The notes beneath the pieces were generated by a model, which did no database searches, was not told the origin of the DNA, and was given only the letters and a program-made list of their open reading frames with translations. The position numbers were made by a program, and so were the translations under genes. This document shows positions 8,301 through 12,280 of a stretch of DNA of 12,280 nt, piece by piece. Source of the stretch: Bacteroidota bacterium (GTDB lineage: Bacteria; Bacteroidota; Bacteroidia; Bacteroidales; B18-G4); assembly GCA_003648575.1 (NCBI GenBank), contig QMPN01000067.1, positions 1 to 12,280 on the forward strand. Direction: 5' to 3'. Within the stretch, counting starts at the first letter, position 1. Each line of letters opens with the position of its first letter.

Positions 8301-9839
8301 CTGAACCTGGGAGGATCTGAATTTATTTCTACTCATCCCCAGCAGGATTCACTTCGCTTTTTCAGTACCAGGGCCAGCTATGACCTGAGAAAGAACATCA
8401 TTTATGCCGAGGATGTGAAGATTATCAGGGTAGCTGATGCTGCGGTTTTCCCCGGCGACGGGAAACTGAATATACTTCAGGATGCACAGATAGAGACCCT
8501 GAGATACGCTGATATTATCATGGATACTGCCAGCAAGCATCATCATATCTACAATGCAAACGTAAATATTTTCAGTAGCCACCAATATGTGGCAAGCGGG
8601 GAAATTGACTATGTCAGTGCTCTGGGCGAAGCAAGCCCGATCTTCCTCAGCAGTATTGCTGTTGATACCCTGGGAAGGACATATGCTTCAGGCCTCATTT
8701 CTGATTCAGCACAATTCATGCTCAGCCCCTGGTATACCTTCCAGGGCAAGGCTATCCTGAGGTCGTGGCAGGAATTCATGCAATTCGACGGCTCCTTCAG
8801 CGTGATACAGGACTGTTTTGATATCTATGATGACCGGGCTTCTATGGATACACTGGTCGATCCTGGCAATATTCTTATTCCGGTTCCTGATAGCTTGAGG
8901 GGACCCGATGGTGATCTGGTCATGACAGCGATTATGTATTCACCATATATGGAAGTATTTTACCCGGCCTTTTTCACAGAATCAAAAAGGGAAAGCGATT
9001 TCCCTGCAATGCAAACCAGGGGAATGCTGTCTTATGACATGAACGAAGAAGTTTTCAGGGTATCCTCTGATAATGGCAGTGATCTTGCTGATTACCTTGC
9101 ATTGCACAACAGCAATTGTGTGATGGAAGGCGTAGGGGCGATCGACATGCGTATAGAACTGCCGCACGTGGAACTTGACCTCTTCGGACATGCTGCCCAC
9201 TATATCATTCCTGATTCAACACGTTTCGATCTGGTGATGGGATTCGATTTCTTTTTCGATGCCAATGTGCTCAAACGCTTCACCAGAAGCCTTGGTGAGA
9301 CCAACCTGCCCGGGACGGAAACTACCTCACCCACCTTCCTGAGCTTCCTGAAACAGCGCATGCCTGTTGATGAAGCCGATAAGATCATGGACGACCTTAC
9401 TAATTTCGGGACCGTCAGGAAACTGCCTGAGAGCATAAAATATACATTACTGCTGAATAAACTGAAGTTCCATTGGAACCGCAGGACAAGTTCCCTGGTA
9501 TCCTATGGAGACATAGGCATCTTTAGTGTTGGTGACGAAGTGGTTAACCGTATGGTTCCGGGATATGTTGAAATAGAACGTAAAGCAAGCGGCTATGGCG
9601 TCGTAAACATATATTTTGAATTGCCCGACGGGCAGTGGTATTTCTTCAGCTATAGGAACTATATCCTGCAGGCGATCTCATCGGATGAAGGATTCAATAA
9701 TGAGATTTTGAACCTGAATGAAGACAAAAGGATCATTTATTCTAAAGATGAAGAGGTCCCTTATGAATTTGTGATCTCAAGCAGAAGGAAGATGGTTGAT
9801 TTCAAGCGAAAGATGGACGAGATTTATGGAATACAATAG
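5346..9839 (+). CDS. Giant exported beta-rich protein of unknown function
   Basis: I do not recognise a named family. From GTG 5346 the protein has 1497 residues and opens with a classic signal peptide: a Lys, a hydrophobic core (ALHIFVIQCLLLILPLF) and probable cleavage after TQA near residue 23. A TTG at 5322 inside prmA would add eight residues that weaken the signal peptide, so GTG, 10 nt after the prmA stop, is preferred. Residues about 25-150 are helical. Most of the rest is Asp-, Ser-, Tyr- and Phe-rich alternating strand. Residues about 460-525 resemble a winged helix. A 91-residue repeat is clear: Y759-D760, A763, L776-x-G-x-G780 recur as Y850-D851, A854, L867-x-G-x-G871, and a shorter ASGEIDYV segment lies at 1083-1090. 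There is no later membrane helix or evident secretion-sorting domain, so periplasmic location is inferred. The strand pattern vaguely recalls OstA/LptA-like folds, unproven. It is the last gene of the run and its base composition matches its neighbours. Confidence 0.85.
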   Translation: MNKALHIFVIQCLLLILPLFTQAQMIKEVHNNKNDYFLDITTILQYTSNKEYLARGEALLGNFAGVWESGYFKPHHRDKIYEISNAMLGKSMRSYPHFYDFVNCLTLFVRTGQEDESLEIWLTELDTLSTTRSAKPVADFLEYTSSLFEKSMLFETRSRAWYFRNGSFSFGFDSLLYIDFPEMDLICSTGRDSSLIENTKGKYYIRKEYFMGSDGRISWRRAGFDEDSVYADINTYEVDVKTLSFSSDSAVFYNKKFFDFPIPGTITEKVLSSPPADRASYPRFDSYFKDYEVLGLYEDINFYGGIGMHGRKLVFTGAGDQTARFIFKKGGEYFAVIRSLLFELEEDEIVSAPASFSIYFGKDSIYHPGLQMRYDNISRVLSLVRLNRGIAQSPFFDDYHKVDLYSEALYWVMDSEEISFEMVRGISQTSKIEFESDKYYSEYEYYKLQGIDEVNPLVRVKKYADRYSSDIVQVGAFADFLKKPVEQAVSMLLMLEARGLVVYNSDKREARIKPRLYDYLHAHQKATDYDVIHFISETADKRNAVVELASFDMVISGVPEISLSDSQSVYIYPYNEEIILKKNKDFTFSGKVRAGLFEFYGHDCSFEYDTFMISLPLIDSMSFFVHIPDTTGSQKEPRYYRVQAMVENMSGYMMIDKPNNKSGLKTYPQYPIFTSQDHSYVYYDKNTMENGSYDREEFYYDLEPFTLDSLDNFSTTGLSFKGYLASGGIMPPIQESLKVMPDNSLGFESLTTEEGLPLYDGKAIFYDTVIMDNRGLHGAGTLDYLSSETRSSQIDFYTDSVIAITENFSIENALGDVEYADLSIGKAAQSWFPDSNLMEVRVIDEPFRMYDSTALLNGMISVTPESLTGSGEFVFERAVIESADFNFGHHSMWADTSDFSLYTDTSFSTLAFFSNDYRTDLDFDQRKGKFISTGVSSLVDIPFNQFVCYMDEIEWEMDDQLMNLKNNIAEEIPDIDNMTMTELMDLNLGGSEFISTHPQQDSLRFFSTRASYDLRKNIIYAEDVKIIRVADAAVFPGDGKLNILQDAQIETLRYADIIMDTASKHHHIYNANVNIFSSHQYVASGEIDYVSALGEASPIFLSSIAVDTLGRTYASGLISDSAQFMLSPWYTFQGKAILRSWQEFMQFDGSFSVIQDCFDIYDDRASMDTLVDPGNILIPVPDSLRGPDGDLVMTAIMYSPYMEVFYPAFFTESKRESDFPAMQTRGMLSYDMNEEVFRVSSDNGSDLADYLALHNSNCVMEGVGAIDMRIELPHVELDLFGHAAHYIIPDSTRFDLVMGFDFFFDANVLKRFTRSLGETNLPGTETTSPTFLSFLKQRMPVDEADKIMDDLTNFGTVRKLPESIKYTLLLNKLKFHWNRRTSSLVSYGDIGIFSVGDEVVNRMVPGYVEIERKASGYGVVNIYFELPDGQWYFFSYRNYILQAISSDEGFNNEILNLNEDKRIIYSKDEEVPYEFVISSRRKMVDFKRKMDEIYGIQ

Positions 9840-9840
9840 A

Positions 9841-9925
9841 AGTTTGGAGTGATTAAAGTGAGCTAAAGTGACTAAAGTGACTAAAGTTTACTTAACTTCA
9901 AACTCTAGCTCACTTCAAACTCTAG
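9841..9925. repeat. Composite short-repeat array with an inverted repeat after the giant gene
   Basis: The array starts 2 nt after the stop codon. Four units of a GTGACTAAA-like word begin at 9849, 9858, 9868 and 9877, the last two identical. Then ACTTCAAACTCTAG occurs twice perfectly (9895-9908 and 9912-9925, period 17). The two halves are also complementary: AAGTGAGCTAAAGT (9856-9869) pairs with ACTCTAGCTCACTT (9902-9915) with one mismatch. A transcript could therefore fold into a 14-bp stem with a 32-nt loop, without a U-tract. It fills almost the whole 97-nt gap before plsY. Confidence 0.75.
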
Positions 9926-9936
9926 GCATTTAAAAA

Positions 9937-10575
9937 ATGGAATACACCTGGTTATATATTGCATTCATCCTTTTCCTGGCCTACATGCTGGGCTCTATAC
10001 CCTTTTCACTATGGATAGGGATCATCTTTTTTAAAAAGGATATTCGTACAGAGGGGAGCGGGAATGCCGGGACTACCAATACTTTTCGTGTGCTTGGTTG
10101 GAAAGCCGGATTACCGGTCTTTCTGATGGATGCCTCCAAGGGCTGGCTTGCAATAAATCTGATCCATCTCCTGCCGGATAGTTATGTCAAGCAGGAGTAT
10201 TTCTATTACCTGGCATCGGCACAGGCTGTAGCTGTAGTGCTCGGACATGTTTATCCGCTCTTTGCCGGATTTAAAGGAGGTAAAGGAGTAGCGACACTCC
10301 TGGGAGTTGGTGTAGCATTGTATCCCCTGAGCGGACCCGCTGCCTTTGGTGTCTTCATTATTGTATTCCTGCTGAGCGGCTATGTTTCCCTGGCATCCGT
10401 TACGGCATGCATAGCCTTCCCTCTTCTTTCATATTATCTGTTTGGAAATACTGAGATGCCCCTTGTAATGCTGTCGGCGGGGGTGGCCGTTTTTGTGCCC
10501 ATTACCCACTTGAAGAACATCCGGCGCCTGATTGCCGGAACGGAGTCGCGCTTTTTATACAAACGCAGGACTTAA
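9937..10575 (+). CDS. plsY: Acyl-phosphate:glycerol-3-phosphate acyltransferase
   Basis: This integral membrane enzyme transfers an acyl group from acyl phosphate to glycerol 3-phosphate, giving lysophosphatidic acid, the first step of bacterial phospholipid synthesis. It has 212 residues and about five hydrophobic segments (near 5-32, 57-77, 92-110, 117-148 and 150-190). The three conserved cytoplasmic loop motifs are present: GSGNAGTTN (40-48), GHVYPLFAGFKGGKGVAT (103-120) with the glycine-rich phosphate-binding loop, and HLKNIRRLIAGTE (191-203). The start at 9937 follows a short A-tract and lies 11 nt after the repeat array. The next gene, dnaN, has its own leader region, so plsY may be transcribed separately from the genes on either side. 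Confidence 0.96.
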   Translation: MEYTWLYIAFILFLAYMLGSIPFSLWIGIIFFKKDIRTEGSGNAGTTNTFRVLGWKAGLPVFLMDASKGWLAINLIHLLPDSYVKQEYFYYLASAQAVAVVLGHVYPLFAGFKGGKGVATLLGVGVALYPLSGPAAFGVFIIVFLLSGYVSLASVTACIAFPLLSYYLFGNTEMPLVMLSAGVAVFVPITHLKNIRRLIAGTESRFLYKRRT

Positions 10576-10593
10576 GACTGTCTATATATTTTA

Positions 10594-10640
10594 TGTAAAT
10601 TGCACATCTTGTAAAATAATTTCCTATTTTTACATAGCGA
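10594..10640 (+). promoter_or_regulatory. Promoter-like region and inverted repeat upstream of dnaN
   Basis: TATTTTTA (10625-10632) matches the Bacteroidota -7 element TAnnTTTG at all but the last base. ATTG at 10599-10602, 22 nt upstream, is a rough -33 element. The -7 element overlaps a perfect 7-nt inverted repeat, TGTAAAA (10610-10616) and TTTTACA (10628-10634), spaced 11 nt; a third TGTAAA lies at 10594-10599. The palindrome could be an operator, but this AT-rich gap could also produce it by chance. No Shine-Dalgarno site precedes the dnaN ATG; its leader is A-rich. Confidence 0.4.
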
Positions 10641-10673
10641 AAAAGAATTAGTCCTAACTGAAAAACAATACAT

Positions 10674-11798
10674 ATGAGATTCATCGTTTCAAGTTCGTTG
10701 TTGTCTAAAAACCTGACTGCACTGAGCGGAGTGTTGAATACCAGCAACACCCTACCCATCCTCGACGATTTCCTTTTTGAGCTGAAGGAGGATGCGCTGA
10801 TGATCACAGCATCTGACCTGGAAACTACTATGACGGTCAGTATCCCTCTGGATAAGGCTGAGGATCCTGGCGCTGTTACCATTCCTGCCAAGATACTGAT
10901 CGATACCTTGAAGACCTTTGCGGATATTCCCGTCCAGTTTACTATTAACAAGGAAACACTGGGAGTGGAGATCTCTGCAGGTGACGGGAAATATAAACTC
11001 AGCGGACATAAGAGTGATGAGTTTCCGCAGGCACCTGAACTTGAAGAGACAACCTCTGTGGCGATTAGTACCGACTTGCTGGTAAACGCGATCAACAAAA
11101 CTTTATTTGCAACCGGTAATGATGAACTCAGGCCGGTTATGTCGGGTGTTTTCCTGGAACTGACTCCGGATGATATCACCTGCGTTGCTACTGATGCCCA
11201 TAAATTGGTCAGATATAGAAGGACTGATTTCAGCGCAAGCGAATCAGCATCCTTTATTATGCCTAAAAAGCCTTTGAACCAGCTAAAGAATATACTGACG
11301 GTGAATGAGGGCGAGGTGAATATCGAGTACAATCAAACCAATGCCGAGTTTAAGTTTGAAAATGTGAAGATGACATGCCGCCTTATCGATGGAAAATATC
11401 CAAATTATGAGGCTGTCATCCCCACCGATAATCCCAACAAACTTACTGTCGACAGGGTATCCTTGCTGAATGCAATTCGAAGGGTGGCCATCTTTGCCAA
11501 CCAATCAACACATCAGGTAAGGTTTAAGGTTTCCGGTAAAGAACTGGTGCTCTCTGCTGAAGACATCGATTTTGCCAATGAAGCTAAGGAGAGGCTTACA
11601 TGCAGTTTCGAAGGTGAAGATATTGAGATTGGATTCAATTCACGTTTCCTGCAGGAGATGCTGAACAATATCGAGTCTGAAGAGATCATTATAGAAATGT
11701 CAGCCCCGAACAGGGCCGGTATACTGCATCCTGTTGTTAAGGAGAATGATGCAGAAGACCTGCTCATGCTCGTGATGCCCGTCATGCTGAATCAGTAA
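10674..11798 (+). CDS. dnaN: DNA polymerase III beta subunit (sliding clamp)
   Basis: The protein forms the dimeric ring that holds the replicative polymerase on DNA and docks many repair proteins. At 374 residues it has the usual length and three similar domains (about 1-120, 128-245 and 246-374). Recognisable parts are the N-terminal TLPILDDFLFEL segment and ASDLETTM, the central ATGNDELRPVMSGVFLEL followed by ATDAHKLVRYRR, and the C-terminal segment with LMLVMPVMLNQ, which corresponds to the MPMRL-type end of the partner-binding pocket. The adjacent genes are plsY and pckA, not dnaA or recF, so it is away from the classical dnaA-dnaN arrangement. A 98-nt leader region with a promoter-like element precedes it, and a hairpin terminator follows. 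Confidence 0.97.
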   Translation: MRFIVSSSLLSKNLTALSGVLNTSNTLPILDDFLFELKEDALMITASDLETTMTVSIPLDKAEDPGAVTIPAKILIDTLKTFADIPVQFTINKETLGVEISAGDGKYKLSGHKSDEFPQAPELEETTSVAISTDLLVNAINKTLFATGNDELRPVMSGVFLELTPDDITCVATDAHKLVRYRRTDFSASESASFIMPKKPLNQLKNILTVNEGEVNIEYNQTNAEFKFENVKMTCRLIDGKYPNYEAVIPTDNPNKLTVDRVSLLNAIRRVAIFANQSTHQVRFKVSGKELVLSAEDIDFANEAKERLTCSFEGEDIEIGFNSRFLQEMLNNIESEEIIIEMSAPNRAGILHPVVKENDAEDLLMLVMPVMLNQ

Positions 11799-11800
11799 CA

Positions 11801-11821
11801 AGTACTGAGTACCGAGTATCG
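11801..11821. repeat. Period-7 repeat just after the dnaN stop
   Basis: Three heptamers follow one another: AGTACTG (11801-11807), AGTACCG (11808-11814) and AGTATCG (11815-11821), with a decayed AATATAA next. The array begins 2 nt after the TAA stop of dnaN and ends just before the terminator. It has the same period as the array at the folP stop but an unrelated sequence. Confidence 0.6.
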
Positions 11822-11826
11822 AATAT

Positions 11827-11855
11827 AAAAAGAGCTCCCATCGGGAGCCTTTTTT
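11827..11855. terminator. Bidirectional intrinsic terminator between dnaN and pckA
   Basis: GCTCCC (11834-11839) and GGGAGC (11843-11848) form a perfect GC-rich stem around the 3-nt loop ATC. An A-run lies before it (11827-11831) and six T residues after it (11850-11855). It is therefore a terminator on both strands and serves the convergent ends of dnaN and pckA, whose stop begins 2 nt further on. Confidence 0.9.
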
Positions 11856-11856
11856 G

Positions 11857-12280
11857 TTAGAGTTGTGGTCCTGCGGCGACCAATCTTTTTCCTTCTTCCG
11901 TATCGGTAAACTCCTCAAAGTTATCGATGAATTTCTGGGCCAGCTTAAGTGCAGCCAGATCCCAACCTCCCTGGTCTTCCCATGCATTCTTTGGATTGCA
12001 AATGCCTGCTGGGCATCCGGGTACACTTTTCGGGATATAAAGTTGGAAATAGGTGGTCTGTTCGTACTCCACATCATCGAGCACTCCATTGATAATAGAG
12101 TCGATGATCTTTCTTGTTGAAGGTAGGTCCATTCGATTTCCTACTCCCGGAGGGCCTCCAATCCATCCGGTGTTGACCAGGTATGCTGTAGAGCCATGTT
12201 CCTTCATTTTTTTAACCAGTTCCTGTGCATATACCGTGGGGTGAAGCAGGAGGAAGGCTGCACCAAAACATGCAGAAAAG
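11857..12280 (-). CDS. pckA: Phosphoenolpyruvate carboxykinase (ATP), C-terminal part
   Basis: Only the last 140 codons are in the window; the gene continues past the right edge. The enzyme converts oxaloacetate and ATP to phosphoenolpyruvate, CO2 and ADP, or the reverse in fermentative succinate producers. The visible part opens with FSACFGAAFLLLHPTVYA and continues through STAYLVNTGWIGGPPGVGNR, both hallmarks of the ATP-dependent family. The Arg of GVGNR and the Thr of STRKIID correspond to the nucleotide-binding Arg449 and Thr455 of the E. coli enzyme. The end (VPGCPAGICNPKNAWEDQGGWD and about 35 further residues) is normal. The nucleotide-binding P-loop and metal-binding residues lie outside the window. 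It is convergent with dnaN. Confidence 0.95.
   Translation of the reverse strand, partial: FSACFGAAFLLLHPTVYAQELVKKMKEHGSTAYLVNTGWIGGPPGVGNRMDLPSTRKIIDSIINGVLDDVEYEQTTYFQLYIPKSVPGCPAGICNPKNAWEDQGGWDLAALKLAQKFIDNFEEFTDTEEGKRLVAAGPQL

Noticed and set aside
9700..9839. Type IX secretion sorting domain at the end of the giant protein
   Set aside because: The C-terminus is charged and ends in a helix-like stretch (RRKMVDFKRKMDEIYGIQ) without the usual beta-sandwich or GxY/KxxK-type signature.
9841..9925. CRISPR array
   Set aside because: Units are 9-17 nt with almost no spacer between them and no cas genes are nearby.
10502..11332. 276-codon minus-strand frame opposite plsY and dnaN
   Set aside because: It is Ser-, Val- and Leu-rich without recognisable domains and lies across two clear genes; it is the antisense shadow of dnaN.

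Overview
The window looks like the chromosome of a member of the Bacteroidota, probably Bacteroidales or a close relative. Three things support this. The block DUF1599 gene, BT_3928-type DoxX gene, tpiA is one I associate with that phylum. Start codons follow A-rich leaders rather than clear Shine-Dalgarno sites. The protein variants (FCCGE and YGGSCN in triosephosphate isomerase, NINRNILL in PrmA) are of Bacteroidota type. All coding is intact and evenly mixed in composition; I see no mobile element, tRNA, rRNA or CRISPR array.

Layout. Positions 1-69 hold an AT-rich hairpin and an array of drifting heptamers. folP (dihydropteroate synthase) runs leftward from about 894 to 70. A 75-nt gap separates it from a rightward run of six tightly packed genes: a duplicated DUF1599 protein, a BT_3928/DoxX-type membrane protein, a lone DppB-type ABC permease, tpiA, prmA and a giant exported protein of about 1497 residues. 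Junctions are -4, +5, +31, -1 and about +10 nt, so they are probably one transcript. A 97-nt repeat-rich gap follows, then plsY (membrane acyltransferase of phospholipid synthesis), a 98-nt gap with a promoter-like region, and dnaN (replication sliding clamp). A bidirectional hairpin terminator separates dnaN from the convergent 3' end of pckA (ATP-type PEP carboxykinase), which leaves the window at its right edge.

How the genes relate. Most are housekeeping: folate, glycolysis and gluconeogenesis (tpiA, pckA), L11 methylation, phospholipid synthesis and replication. The less explained part is the membrane/envelope set in the same run: the DoxX protein with a cysteine-poor thioredoxin-like tail, the orphan permease and the giant protein.

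Points of most interest: (i) the giant protein, which has a 91-residue internal repeat and a winged-helix-like insert despite being exported; (ii) three unrelated short-repeat arrays, each abutting a stop codon (folP, the giant gene, dnaN); (iii) an internally duplicated DUF1599 protein whose first copy has lost an acidic residue. I do not see a clear new defence or mobile system here.
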